Below, in pieces: positions 6,172-14,259 of a DNA stretch of 25,980 nucleotides. A program made the translations under genes and the position numbers. The DNA comes from a virus. The stretch lies in IMG/VR virus record IMGVR_UViG_3300034523_000021, positions 1 through 25,980 of that record; one strand, written 5' to 3'. The number at the start of each line of letters is the position of its first letter. The stretch's first letter is position 1. Below the pieces are notes generated by a model. The model was not told the DNA's origin, did no database searches, and saw only the letters and a program-made list of their open reading frames with translations.

Positions 6172-9170
6172 CAGACTCGCCTCCAGAGCATGCCGCCCTG
6201 CCCCATTTCACCTTGAAGCACGCGACGAATTTCCGAGACCAGGCCCTGGCCCATAGCCTCACCTTGTTTCCGAGCATCATCTCCACTCATTCCTGGCTGC
6301 GCTTGAACGTTCACAGGCGCATTGATGGTGAGACCTACACCACCTCCGCCACCTGAGTCTGCGCGCAGCTGGTCGAGAGTACGGTCCAACTTGGCACTGG
6401 TCTCGGCAGTGGTTACCCGCTCGCCTTTTTGAAGCAGCCAGGTTCCCGTCTCCGGTACCGCGTCGATGCCATCGTGCGCCATACCAGCAAGTGCCGCACT
6501 TGCGACACCAGCCACCATCGGAGCCGTAGCAGTAGCGGCGGCGGCGGCAGCTGCCGGCGCAGCCGCAGGACCGACGATAGGGATTGCAGCGGTCGAGGCG
6601 AACGCAGCAAGGCTGGCCTGGAACGCCGTCGCCTGGGCGTTTGCCACAAGCGTTGGAACTGCGCTCGCTTGAGTGGTCTTGCCCACCAGTAACTGCACGG
6701 CCTGATACACCAGCCACTGAGCCGCCATGTCGTTCAGCGCTTGAAGAGTGGATTTGGCGAAGCCCGCGACAAGATCTCCGAGTGCATCACCAGCACTCTT
6801 GGCGCCAGTTTCAACGTCAGTCAGGAAACCACTTAGCTCTCCTTTTGCGCTACCCAAAACCGAGGAGGTGGCATCAGCCGCCATCGATGAATAGTCGGTC
6901 GCTGCCTCAACGAAGTTCTCCCAGGCATTGCTGACGCCATCCATCCAGTTACTTTGAGCATCATCAAGTTGGTTGTAATAGTCCTGCTGGATAACAATGC
7001 GCTCAGCAAGGGCCTCCTCGAGAAGGTCGGTCTCCTTGTCGTATCGGCTTTTCGCATCTGGGTCACCGAGCACCTCGGCTTCCTTGTACTGCTTGAACAT
7101 CTCGGCGCGTTGCTTAGCGTAATCCTGCTGGATTGCCAGATCTTCCTTGAGGCGTCCTCGCAGCTTTTCTCCGGAACCAGCGCCCGCCAGTTCCATCTCA
7201 AAGCCCTGTCGGACAATGGTGTTGCTGCCCTTAAGGTTGGCCTGCAATGTGGCCAGTTTCAGATCCTCTTCATTCTGCTTCTTGAGCTTTAACTTAGTGT
7301 CTAACTCAGCAGCCAAATCCTGAAGAACCTTCTGGCGCTCCGCACTCACCCCTTTGAGCTTTCCGGTTTCCAGTTCGAAAGCGAGTTTTGCGACTTCACT
7401 GGCCTTGCGATTTTTGCCGGTGGTTTCGTCGATCAGGTCGATCTGGCGACGGTAGTTCTGTTCGGCATCTGCGCCCCGCTTAGTCAGCGCGTCGGAGGAT
7501 GCTCTAGCGGCGCTCTTAGTGCGCTCGTCAGCCTTTTTGGTTTCCTCGGCCGCCTTCTTTATCACATCAACGCTTTTCTGCTTGGCAACCAATAGATCGC
7601 CTTCGCCTGCTTTCAACCCTTCAACAAACCCACCACTGATCCGAGCAGCCAGCTTCTCGGCCTCGGTTCGCTTCCCAACCGTTGCAATCTGCTCATCCAG
7701 AGCCCTGGCCATGTCCTTGTAAACTTTGGAAACTGGCACGTCTACCGGGCTAGCCAATATGCCGTTCAGCTGCTGGATCTGCTCGCCCAGCCCGGCGACT
7801 TTTTGCCTTGCTGTATCGAGCTCGCCTTGAGCAGTGATCAGCGAAGCATTCCATTCCTGCTGACGCTTGTCGTCAGGGTAATCTCGTAAAAGCCTTTGGT
7901 ATTGATTGACGGCAGTCTCGGCATCGATAGCAGCAAGTTGGGAATCGAGCAGGTGAGCGTTAATGTCTTGGAGTGCTGACCGAGCCTGGTTCTTTGTTAA
8001 ACCATCAAAAGACTTGCTGAGCCAATCGACTTTTTCAGCCAGCCCACCAGCACTCTCCTTAGCATCGTCGCTTCGCGTCATAAAGTAAGCGAGCGCAGCG
8101 CCCGCTGTAATTGCAATACCAACAGGACCGCCAAGCAAAGTCATTGCGGCGGACGCCGCCCTGGCGGCAACCCCCATTGCGGTTATCCCGGCGGTGGCTG
8201 CAATTGATGCCCCGGACAAGCGCGCAGCTGCGAGAGAGGCGCCTACTGCTTGCGCCTGTAGCAAAACAAAGCTTGCCGAAGTGGATACCGCTGATGCCGC
8301 CAATCGCGCAGTCATCACAGTGGCGAGAACGGTAGCAGCAGTTCCTAGCCCCTCGATCGCCGCCTTCGCGGTCGGAGAGCTAAGTGCTTTGTTCAATCCT
8401 TCGATCGCCGCCTTAGTCGAATCAAGACTTCCCTCGCCAGTAAGCAGGCCGGAAATAGTGTTCTGCAAAGCGTCAAGCGACCCTCCAAATGTGTCACGGG
8501 CAGCAGCAGCGGCACCGCCGTAGGACTCCTCTAACGATTTAAGAATAATTTGCTGGGCGCCAGCTACATCGCCCGTAGACTCAAGCGCCGCGGCGAGCTT
8601 CTTTTGCTCGTCAGTGAATCGAAAACCCTGCTTGCTGAGGGCGGTCAACCCCTGAGAGGGAACATCCAAAGCCCGGCCAATCGTTTCAGCAGCGTCTTTT
8701 ACCGTGGTACCGGTCCGCGCCGCCATATCAGCGGCTGACTGTAGTGCGCGATTGAACTGATTGCCGACGATACCGGTGAATGCCAGCAACGTAGTTTGCG
8801 CCTGATTGATATCGCCACCGGAAAAGGTTGTTGCCTTTTCCAGCGCGTCAGCCATCGAATTCAACTGATCACGATTGAACCCTGCCGACTCACCAGTTGA
8901 GCGAAGTACAGCGCCGAGCTGCGCCTGTTCTTGCTCTGCATTTTTCGTTTCCGTGACGAACCGACCAAAGATACTTGCTACCGAAAAAGCACCAACAACA
9001 CCTGCCGCTGCGCCGGCGAGAGCGTTCCAGGCAAGAGACGCTTCTCGCGCTGCATCCGTCATCTCCTTGGATGTTTTCTTTGCCGACCTCCCGGCCTGAT
9101 CCATAGGGCCAGTAAAACCACCTATCTTGGCAATCAGGTCAAGAGTCAGAGTGCCAAGTGATCCAGGCAT
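6171..9170 (-). CDS. H: Tail tape measure protein H
   Basis: The 999-aa product has an N-terminal lambda-type tape measure start (LGTLTLDLIAKIGGFTGPMDQAGRSAKKT), long helical coiled-coil stretches (residues ~400-700) and Gly/Ala-rich hydrophobic segments near 270-370 and 840-900. It ends in a lambda-family C-terminus rich in INAPVNVQ and Arg/Gln. It sets tail length and is ejected ahead of the DNA. At roughly 0.15 nm per residue the tail would be about 150 nm long (inference). A strong GGAGGAAA ribosome binding site precedes the ATG at 9170. The preceding chaperones G and G-T coat this protein during assembly. Confidence 0.95.
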   Translation of the reverse strand: MPGSLGTLTLDLIAKIGGFTGPMDQAGRSAKKTSKEMTDAAREASLAWNALAGAAAGVVGAFSVASIFGRFVTETKNAEQEQAQLGAVLRSTGESAGFNRDQLNSMADALEKATTFSGGDINQAQTTLLAFTGIVGNQFNRALQSAADMAARTGTTVKDAAETIGRALDVPSQGLTALSKQGFRFTDEQKKLAAALESTGDVAGAQQIILKSLEESYGGAAAAARDTFGGSLDALQNTISGLLTGEGSLDSTKAAIEGLNKALSSPTAKAAIEGLGTAATVLATVMTARLAASAVSTSASFVLLQAQAVGASLAAARLSGASIAATAGITAMGVAARAASAAMTLLGGPVGIAITAGAALAYFMTRSDDAKESAGGLAEKVDWLSKSFDGLTKNQARSALQDINAHLLDSQLAAIDAETAVNQYQRLLRDYPDDKRQQEWNASLITAQGELDTARQKVAGLGEQIQQLNGILASPVDVPVSKVYKDMARALDEQIATVGKRTEAEKLAARISGGFVEGLKAGEGDLLVAKQKSVDVIKKAAEETKKADERTKSAARASSDALTKRGADAEQNYRRQIDLIDETTGKNRKASEVAKLAFELETGKLKGVSAERQKVLQDLAAELDTKLKLKKQNEEDLKLATLQANLKGSNTIVRQGFEMELAGAGSGEKLRGRLKEDLAIQQDYAKQRAEMFKQYKEAEVLGDPDAKSRYDKETDLLEEALAERIVIQQDYYNQLDDAQSNWMDGVSNAWENFVEAATDYSSMAADATSSVLGSAKGELSGFLTDVETGAKSAGDALGDLVAGFAKSTLQALNDMAAQWLVYQAVQLLVGKTTQASAVPTLVANAQATAFQASLAAFASTAAIPIVGPAAAPAAAAAAATATAPMVAGVASAALAGMAHDGIDAVPETGTWLLQKGERVTTAETSAKLDRTLDQLRADSGGGGGVGLTINAPVNVQAQPGMSGDDARKQGEAMGQGLVSEIRRVLQGEMGQGGMLWRRV

Positions 9171-9186
9171 GCTTTCCTCCAGGCAT

Positions 9187-9206
9187 AAAAAAAACCGCCG
9201 GAGCGG
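9187..9206 (-). terminator. Terminator-like hairpin between the lipoprotein gene and H
   Basis: On the minus strand a short CCGC/GCGG stem with a TCCG loop is followed by eight T residues and ATGCC. The stem is only 4 bp with a mismatch below it, so it is weaker than the others, but the T-run is strong. It lies after the lipoprotein stop and just before the H ribosome binding site. Confidence 0.55.
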
Positions 9207-9226
9207 GTGTAAGTATTCTCGCGGTA

Positions 9227-9619
9227 TTACCTGCTAAAGCCTTGAACGTCAGTATTGAACAGGTCCAATGCGCGATTGGATAAATCAGAACACCACGACC
9301 TCCCTCGACAATCGAATGTCGCGGTTATCGAGTACCTGCCATCGGGCAATTTTTGCTTATACGCGGCACCATTTAAATACCCGACCTTACTCGCAGGAAA
9401 GGTTTGAAGATAAGTGTCCGTAGCAGTCATCAGCCTCATCCTGGAGATGGTTGGCAAGGATCGAATAGCGCGCCCCCACATTTCCGAGCACTGCTGCTCA
9501 CCACTACACATGGGAGTCGGGTGAATTTTTGCAACATCCAGAGGCGGGGTTGACGGCTGCTGTTGAACGCATCCGGATATAGCCAAAACGGTGAATAACA
9601 GTGCGCAGGCCTTGTGCAT
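9227..9619 (-). CDS. Predicted outer-membrane lipoprotein, possible moron
   Basis: The 130-aa product has a classic signal peptidase II leader: charged MHK, hydrophobic ACALLFTVLA, then the lipobox ISGC with Cys17 as the lipidated residue. The following residues (VQQQPSTPP) form a flexible linker with no Asp at +2, so outer-membrane sorting is expected. The mature part has two cysteine pairs of equal spacing, Cys38/Cys44 and Cys104/Cys110, likely disulphides in the periplasm. I do not recognise a named family. GGGAGG lies 7 nt upstream of the ATG. It occupies a site between G-T and H where lambda has no gene, and a terminator follows it. Phage lipoproteins such as phi80/N15 Cor and T5 Llp block their receptor against superinfection; that role here is inference. 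Confidence 0.85.
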   Translation of the reverse strand: MHKACALLFTVLAISGCVQQQPSTPPLDVAKIHPTPMCSGEQQCSEMWGRAIRSLPTISRMRLMTATDTYLQTFPASKVGYLNGAAYKQKLPDGRYSITATFDCRGRSWCSDLSNRALDLFNTDVQGFSR

Positions 9620-9664
9620 TGCCTTTCCTCCCTAAAAAAGAGGACTCTACCATCTAAGTTCAGT

Positions 9665-10296
9665 TTAAGCCCAACCCGCGACCGCCTCCTCCAGCGACTC
9701 GACGCGCGGATCCATATGCGGTGCGAAGTCCTGCTGGTAAAACCTCGGAGCATCCTTGCCAGTCTTCGAATTAACGTAGAACGCCTGAAACTGCGCCAGA
9801 GCCATCTCAACGCGCATGCCCAGGTGCAGCGATCCGCGCTTAGCGCGAAACTTCATCCAGACCACAAACTCGGAATAGGTCATGCGCTCCTGCGCTTCGG
9901 CAATGGTGCGGCCGCCAATTCCGTTCATGACCAGCTCGCACCACAACTCATCCGAAGGGTCTAGCGCTTCTTCTTTCCCGAGTTCTGCACCTCGCCGATG
10001 GCGATCAGCAGCAGGTTAGTCAGGTCAGGGTCGAGTGCGCCCTTCTCCGGATCGGCCTCGCCAGTGATGTCGGCCACGGTGAACACCGCTTTGCCCTCGG
10101 CATCACAGATGCTGGAGGCGATACGGCATGCCAACGGGTCGGCACCACGATGGGCGGCGATGTCGCCCACAGCGGTCTGGTACGACAGGGGCCGGACGTA
10201 GCAGGTGAACTTGGCGCCTTCCCACTCGATCTCCTTGGCCACCGGCCGCGCAGTGAAGGCCTTCGATTTTTTCAGGTTCGCGATGTTCAGTTCCAT
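9665..10296 (-). CDS. GT: Tail assembly chaperone G-T, made by -1 ribosomal frameshift
   Basis: Translation of G can slip -1 at GGGAAAG (9979-9973), four codons before the G stop. The ribosome then continues in an open frame through EEALDPSDELWCELVMNG... to a TAA at 9665, giving a fusion of about 210 aa (108 from G plus 102 from T). The T frame has no ATG near its beginning and overlaps the end of G, so it makes sense only as an extension. The arrangement and heptamer are the same as in lambda G/G-T. The minor G-T product recruits tail tube subunits to the tape measure while G coats it. The evidence is the reading frames and slippery site; frameshift efficiency is unknown. Confidence 0.85.
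9961..10296 (-). CDS. G: Tail assembly chaperone G
   Basis: The 111-aa product [22 protein letters not shown]... is the zero-frame chaperone. It ends VQNSGKKKR just after the frameshift site. Its start codon overlaps the tail tube stop by one base (TAATG). It lies upstream of H as expected for the G/G-T pair, and its acidic C-terminal region before the basic tail resembles lambda gpG-type proteins. It is needed for assembly and absent from the virion in the lambda system. Confidence 0.85.
   Translation of the reverse strand: MELNIANLKKSKAFTARPVAKEIEWEGAKFTCYVRPLSYQTAVGDIAAHRGADPLACRIASSICDAEGKAVFTVADITGEADPEKGALDPDLTNLLLIAIGEVQNSGKKKR
9973..9979 (-). other. Programmed -1 frameshift slippery site GGGAAAG
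   Basis: The zero frame reads TCG GGA AAG, so the heptamer fits X XXY YYZ as G GGA AAG and allows re-pairing to GGG AAA. It is the heptamer used by lambda G/G-T. The zero-frame stop follows 12 nt later, while the -1 frame stays open for another ~300 nt. Confidence 0.85.
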
Positions 10297-11027
10297 TATG
10301 CGGAGACCTTACGAATCCAGGCGGAACCGCCCGAGCGCTGGATCGACACTGTCGATGCAACCACGGCGTTCTGCGCAAAGGTGAATGGGAAGTCGGCCAC
10401 GTAGCCCTGGAAGGCGAACCAGGTGCGGGTTGGCGGCAGTTCGAAGTCGTCACCAGCCACCAAGGCGACAGTGGCGGTTGCGCCAGAGCCAGCGCCGCCA
10501 GTGAGGGCGATCGTCGGGGCCGAGGTATAACCCATGCCCTTGTTGGTGATCGTAACGCCGGTGACCACGCCGCCGGACACTGTAGCCGTGCCAGCTGCAC
10601 CAGAACCACCGCCACCGGAAAAGGCAACAGTAGGGGCAGTTGTGTAACCGGTTCCGCCAGCAGTGACCGTAGCCACGCCAAGGCTGCCGCCGGCGGCGAT
10701 GGTCGGCACGATGTCTTTGCCGTCAGACCAGCCCACCACCCACTTGATAGTGGTATCGCCGTTGGCTTCCGAGAGCTGATGCAGACGGATATGGCTCGAG
10801 TTATTCGGGTCAGCGTTCAGGCCAAGCGAGGCCTGGCCGGGAGTGCGCAAGCCTTTCTTGTAGCTGCGCTCATCGGCGCTGAGGCAGGTGTCTTCAATCT
10901 GCTCCGCCGGCGAGCCACCCGGGTCGAAGCTGGTGGCGCACTCAACTTCCATGACGGTCATAGGCCCGGTGCCGGAAAGCGGCGGGACCAATGCGTAGAT
11001 CTGGGTTCCTTGGGAAAGGATCGACAT
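10296..11027 (-). CDS. V: Major tail tube protein V with inserted Gly-rich beta repeats
   Basis: The 243-aa product forms the tail tube. The N-terminal part ([16 protein letters not shown]...) and the end ([30 protein letters not shown]) are typical tail tube sequence. Between them, about residues 122-192, are two copies of a ~38-residue Gly/Thr/Val-rich unit with pattern GxGYTxAPTxAxxGGxGSGA. Such units are added to phage structural proteins as surface decorations; here they would project from the tube. I chose the ATG at 11027 because TTGGAG lies 7 nt upstream; the frame extends 4 codons further only via TTG. It overlaps G by one base. Confidence 0.88.
   Translation of the reverse strand: MSILSQGTQIYALVPPLSGTGPMTVMEVECATSFDPGGSPAEQIEDTCLSADERSYKKGLRTPGQASLGLNADPNNSSHIRLHQLSEANGDTTIKWVVGWSDGKDIVPTIAAGGSLGVATVTAGGTGYTTAPTVAFSGGGGSGAAGTATVSGGVVTGVTITNKGMGYTSAPTIALTGGAGSGATATVALVAGDDFELPPTRTWFAFQGYVADFPFTFAQNAVVASTVSIQRSGGSAWIRKVSA
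10452..10664 (-). repeat. Two tandem protein-level repeats within the tail tube gene
   Basis: Residues 122-160 and 161-192 of the tube protein share the pattern GxGYTxAPTxAxxGGxGSGA followed by Val/Thr-rich strands. The unit is about 38 residues and the second copy ends early. The repeat is clear in protein and diverged in DNA. Confidence 0.75.
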
Positions 11028-11050
11028 GGCGTTCTCCAAATGTCGGGCAT

Positions 11051-11075
11051 AAAAAAACCCGCACTCGGCGGGGTT
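11051..11075 (-). terminator. Terminator hairpin upstream of the tail tube gene
   Basis: On the minus strand CCCGC and GCGGG pair around a CGAGT-type 5-nt loop, with extra A-T pairs past a bulged G, followed by seven T residues and ATGCC. It ends about 20 nt before the tail tube start codon, between the tail terminator gene and V. Confidence 0.75.
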
Positions 11076-11091
11076 GGTTTGGGTTGCAGCG

Positions 11092-11457
11092 TTATCGAGG
11101 GACGAGCCAGCTCACATCGAAGCTGTACCGGTAATTCTTTGTGGACGGGTCGCGGCTTTCACCACCCCAACGGATGATGTAGGCCTTCAGCTCAATGGCG
11201 TCCCTGATGGCCTTTGCAGCGGCCCTGGCATCCCTCCCCGTCGCGGCGTACACATCGACCTGCAACGTGTAGCCGTCGGTGTCTGGGCGCCCAGCCAGGT
11301 AGTTCTCGGGGTCACCACCGATGGTCTGCCATACCGCGTAAGGCTTTTGACCATCCTGTGGTGCGTCGCCGAATGGATAAAGGCGCTGCGGGGTTGAGCC
11401 CAGGGCTGCGATGACCCCGGCATCCATGGCGCACACGGCGTTGATTGGTGCGAACAT
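11092..11457 (-). CDS. Tail completion/terminator protein, DUF3168 family
   Basis: The 121-aa product ([33 protein letters not shown]...[10 protein letters not shown]...YTLQVDVYA) has the pattern of DUF3168 proteins such as SPP1 gp17-like tail completion factors. It caps the tail tube and joins it to the head. The position between the gp10-like gene and the tube gene fits. The ATG overlaps the gp10-like stop by one base (TGATG). Confidence 0.85.
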   Translation of the reverse strand: MFAPINAVCAMDAGVIAALGSTPQRLYPFGDAPQDGQKPYAVWQTIGGDPENYLAGRPDTDGYTLQVDVYAATGRDARAAAKAIRDAIELKAYIIRWGGESRDPSTKNYRYSFDVSWLVPR

Positions 11458-11939
11458 CAGCTGCTCCTGGCCTTCTCGGTCCGACGTATTGCTCTGTCGA
11501 GGCCCTTCTCGAACTGAGTGGCGAACTCATTGGTGACTTCGCTGATATGGTCTTCCAGGGCTGGGCGGGCCACAGGGTCAGCAGCGATATGCTCGGTACC
11601 GAACTCAAGCAGACGCCAATGCGGTGTCGGCGCGCTTTTCTCAGTGCTGCCATTCTTGACCAGCACCGCACCGTGCAGAACACCAACACGAAACCCTAGG
11701 TCACCAGTACGACGGAATAGACGGCCGTTCCAGCGCAGCACGATGTTGTCGGCAATGGAACGCCCTGTGTCCGGGTCATCCCAACGCCTGGCGCCTTCTT
11801 TGAAGTTCCTGGCGACCATCTCTGCAGCCCGACGTAGCGCGGTGCGCCCGGTCTTGCGCTTGACCTCATCGTTCGCCGTGGCGAGTTTCCCCAGCAAGTT
11901 GTCGACGCCGATCAAGCTGAACTTGACTTCATCGACCAT
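11457..11939 (-). CDS. HK97 gp10-like head-tail/tail component
   Basis: The 160-aa product shows the HK97 gp10 family pattern: N-terminal VKFSLIGVDNLLGKL, a helix KTGRTALRRAAEMVARNFKEGA, and near the end HWRLLEFGTEHIAADPVARPALE. The family takes part in head-tail joining or tail completion (lambda gpZ-like role). It overlaps the upstream adaptor gene by 11 nt and the downstream gene by one base, so it is part of a tightly packed operon. Confidence 0.88.
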   Translation of the reverse strand: MVDEVKFSLIGVDNLLGKLATANDEVKRKTGRTALRRAAEMVARNFKEGARRWDDPDTGRSIADNIVLRWNGRLFRRTGDLGFRVGVLHGAVLVKNGSTEKSAPTPHWRLLEFGTEHIAADPVARPALEDHISEVTNEFATQFEKGLDRAIRRTEKARSS

Positions 11940-12270
11940 CGTTCACACCCTTGCTAACCGGCAGCGTCAAATAATCGAGGCCCGAAACGTTGTCTGGCAA
12001 AGCCCCGGCGATGTTGTAGATCTCGCCGCGGTGAATGATCCGCATCGTGGGCACCAATCCCGGGCGATACCGAACCACAATCTTCGCTGTAACCTCGGAC
12101 TGAGTTGCCTGGGCTGCCAAGAACTCCCTGGCACTCAAGGGCTCAACCGACGCCGGGCAACGCTCCCAGACGGTTTCCCATCTCACCGGAAGCTCGGTGT
12201 TGTCTTCCGGGTCGCGCTCCACCACCGGCTTCTGGATATCGATGCGGTGCCGCAACCGACCGGCGCGCAT
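11929..12270 (-). CDS. Head-tail adaptor / head closure protein
   Basis: The 113-aa product begins MRAGRLRHRIDIQKPV and continues with WETVWERCPASVEPLSAREFLAAQATQSEVTAKIVVRYRPG and MRIIHRGEIYNIAG. This is the signature of the SPP1 gp16 / HK97 gp7-like head-tail joining family (Phage_H_T_join). It seals the connector after DNA packaging. The ATG overlaps the upstream connector stop by one base (TAATG). Confidence 0.9.
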   Translation of the reverse strand: MRAGRLRHRIDIQKPVVERDPEDNTELPVRWETVWERCPASVEPLSAREFLAAQATQSEVTAKIVVRYRPGLVPTMRIIHRGEIYNIAGALPDNVSGLDYLTLPVSKGVNDGR

Positions 12271-12746
12271 TACACACCCATCCGGATGCGATACGGCATC
12301 AACAGGGACTTACTGGTCAGTGGCAGCTCGGTGGCAATGGTCCCCGTCACCACTTCCTCACGGTTCGCGAAAAGGTGCCCAAGCTTGAGCAGGCATGCCG
12401 CCTCGATCCCTTTGTTTATCACTATCCCGAATTCGTCCATATCGATAGCCTCGAAGGCATCCGCCAGGGTCTGTCGAGCACGTTCACGCAGTCGGCACCG
12501 GTCGTCAGAGTTCTCAGGGGCATCGGCCACCAGTAGCGCGGCGCGGTAAGTGGCGCGCGCCGCCTGGGTACGCTGAAGAGTGGTGGACTTTGCGAGATCC
12601 ACAGCGGCCTGATCGGCAAAGAACCGGCGCTGCAGGAACTGCTGAGCAGCCTCCTCGGCGCCGTCCAATTGCGACTGCACCAGGTCCTGGTCCTCAGGTT
12701 CCGCGAGCAGGTGCTTCATGGCCAGTTCGATGTCGATCACGCTCAT
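12270..12746 (-). CDS. Head-tail connector, gp6-like
   Basis: The 158-aa, largely helical product (MSVIDIELAMKHLLAEPEDQDLVQSQLDGAEEAAQQFLQRR...) fits the HK97 gp6/phage QLRG-type connector family by its N-terminal DIELAKxHLxxxxxxDD-like pattern, length and position. It binds under the portal and receives the adaptor. It starts 2 nt after the preceding stop. Confidence 0.82.
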   Translation of the reverse strand: MSVIDIELAMKHLLAEPEDQDLVQSQLDGAEEAAQQFLQRRFFADQAAVDLAKSTTLQRTQAARATYRAALLVADAPENSDDRCRLRERARQTLADAFEAIDMDEFGIVINKGIEAACLLKLGHLFANREEVVTGTIATELPLTSKSLLMPYRIRMGV

Positions 12747-12748
12747 GG

Positions 12749-13006
12749 TCAGTCGGCCTTTTTCTTGTCGGTGGTCTTTGCCTTGGGTCCAGGCTTTTGA
12801 GTTGCGCCCACGCTGGTGGAAGTCATCGGGGCGGGTTCGGATTCAGTGTCAGTCAGGTCAACCAAGGCCTCATCCTTGCCGTCGTCTGGCTCGGCATAGC
12901 CTTTCTGCAGCAGCTGCCGGCCGTGCTGCTCACTTGTTAAAAACGAGGTGCCTTCAACCAAAGTTCTGCCGCCGAGATACAACGGCTTGAGGGTCTTCAA
13001 TTTCAT
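12749..13006 (-). CDS. Small conserved structural-region protein, function unknown
   Basis: The 85-aa product starts MKLKTLKPLYLGGRTLVEGTSF, contains GRQLLQKGYAE and ends in a low-complexity acidic then Lys/Pro/Thr tail. Short proteins with this N-terminal pattern often lie between capsid and connector genes of HK97-type phages; I know no assigned function. A strong GGAGGT ribosome binding site precedes the ATG. Confidence 0.75.
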   Translation of the reverse strand: MKLKTLKPLYLGGRTLVEGTSFLTSEQHGRQLLQKGYAEPDDGKDEALVDLTDTESEPAPMTSTSVGATQKPGPKAKTTDKKKAD

Positions 13007-13018
13007 TTCGACCTCCGA

Positions 13019-13042
13019 AGGGCCGCCGCTTGGACGGCCCCG
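13019..13042. repeat. GC-rich inverted repeat after the capsid gene
   Basis: GGGCCG and CGGCCC form a 6-bp stem with a 9-nt loop in the gap between the capsid stop and the next ribosome binding site. No T-run follows on the minus strand, so it is not a standard terminator. It could affect transcript stability or translation of the small downstream gene. Confidence 0.4.
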
Positions 13043-13047
13043 CTATA

Positions 13048-14259
13048 TCAAGGGGTTGGAGTGGCGAAGGTGCCGTAGATGAACGCTTCCGGACGCTTAA
13101 CAGCCAGCGCCAGACGCTCCTCGCAACGGATCGAGATCATGTTCTTCTCGAAGTCGTCGGCGTTTTCGGTAGAGATCACCACGTTTGCGTCCTCGCGGTC
13201 GAAGATCTGTGCGCCGGTCTGGAAAGCACCGGTCAGGAACTTGCCCAGGAACGCCGTCAGTTCAGTTGCAACAACTGGCAGGCCCCACAGAGTGGGACCG
13301 GCGAGGCTCAGCGGGTTGCCGATGATGTAGCGACCCAGGGTGTCCTTGGTAAGCTCGATCTTCGCCCAGTCGGTGAAGTGGAGCACGTGCCCGCTGGCCG
13401 GCAAGCGGGCCAGCTGCGACTGCAACATGGCCAGGCGCAGCTGGTCGATTTGGGTCATCGCGTCAGGCTCGAACGCTGCCGAATAAGCTTCAGCTTGCGG
13501 CACGATGCCGTGCAGGTGCACACCAGTGCCGTCACCGAACAAGATCTCCGACTCTTCGGCGTATTTCAGGCCGTAGCGCATTTCTGCGTCGATGGTCGAT
13601 TGCAGCTGGGCGAAGTCGTCCAGGATCTGCTTCGAGGCCTTGAACATGTGCGCGATCGTGGTGACCGGCGTGATCTTGGTGTTGAACTGGATGTCGCTGT
13701 ACGGTTTCTGGGTGTTTTCAGCGACAACGCGTGCGGCGTTGGTAAAGCCGGTCTGTTGCACCCAGAAGATCGCTGGGGAAGTGGTGCGGCCCGGCGCGAT
13801 CAGATCACGGATGAACAGTCGCTGCTTCGGCATCACATCGATACCTGGCAAGCGCTGTGGCTCCACTACGCCCTCGGCAACGCCGGTGCTGAGCAACGCG
13901 GCGTGAACTGGCACGCTGACGCGGCGGTTGCCTTGAATGCTCTTTGCGAACTCGGCCAGAGCTTCGCTTTTGATGACGGTGCCGCCGAGGGTTTCGCGCT
14001 GAGCGGCAGCGGCCTGGGTAGGAATTCGGGCGAACTCCTGCTCCAATTCGCCGAGCTGGGCCTTAAGCTGCTTCTCGGCTTCGGTGAGGCTGTTGAACTT
14101 CAGGGCCATCTCATCGACAGCGGCCTTGGTTTCGGTGGAAAGCGAGCCAGCTTTCTTGGCTTCCGAAAGCGCGTTTTCAGCCTGTTTGCTGAATTCGTCA
14201 GTGGCCTTCTTGAGCTCGTTGGAAACGTTCTTCAACAGCTCGGCAGTGGTGTCGCTCAT
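13048..14259 (-). CDS. Major capsid protein, HK97 fold
   Basis: The 403-aa product has an N-terminal ~90-residue Lys/Glu/Ala-rich helical delta domain (scaffold) and then an HK97-fold body. Recognisable parts include FIRDLIAPGRTTSPAIFWVQQTGFTNAARVVAEN-like P-domain sequence, IAHMFKASKQILDDFAQLQSTIDAEMRYGL and the C-terminal MISIRCEERLALAVKRPEAFIYG. The upstream ClpP-like protease should remove the delta domain; the exact cleavage point cannot be read from sequence. GGAGAAA lies before the ATG, which overlaps the protease stop by 4 nt. Confidence 0.95.
   Translation of the reverse strand: MSDTTAELLKNVSNELKKATDEFSKQAENALSEAKKAGSLSTETKAAVDEMALKFNSLTEAEKQLKAQLGELEQEFARIPTQAAAAQRETLGGTVIKSEALAEFAKSIQGNRRVSVPVHAALLSTGVAEGVVEPQRLPGIDVMPKQRLFIRDLIAPGRTTSPAIFWVQQTGFTNAARVVAENTQKPYSDIQFNTKITPVTTIAHMFKASKQILDDFAQLQSTIDAEMRYGLKYAEESEILFGDGTGVHLHGIVPQAEAYSAAFEPDAMTQIDQLRLAMLQSQLARLPASGHVLHFTDWAKIELTKDTLGRYIIGNPLSLAGPTLWGLPVVATELTAFLGKFLTGAFQTGAQIFDREDANVVISTENADDFEKNMISIRCEERLALAVKRPEAFIYGTFATPTP

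Noticed and set aside
6520-6580. GCGGCGGCGGCAG triplet-rich stretch
   Set aside because: It encodes the Ala-rich hydrophobic segment of the tape measure protein; codon use explains it.
9620-9700. Separate promoter for the lipoprotein gene
   Set aside because: TTGGGC and TAGAGT are present but 19 bp apart with poor matches, so I do not claim a promoter; the gene may depend on the late operon.
10103-10681. 192-codon minus-strand frame
   Set aside because: It overlaps the tail tube and G in another frame and is Pro/Arg/Ser-rich with no family pattern; V and G are well supported.
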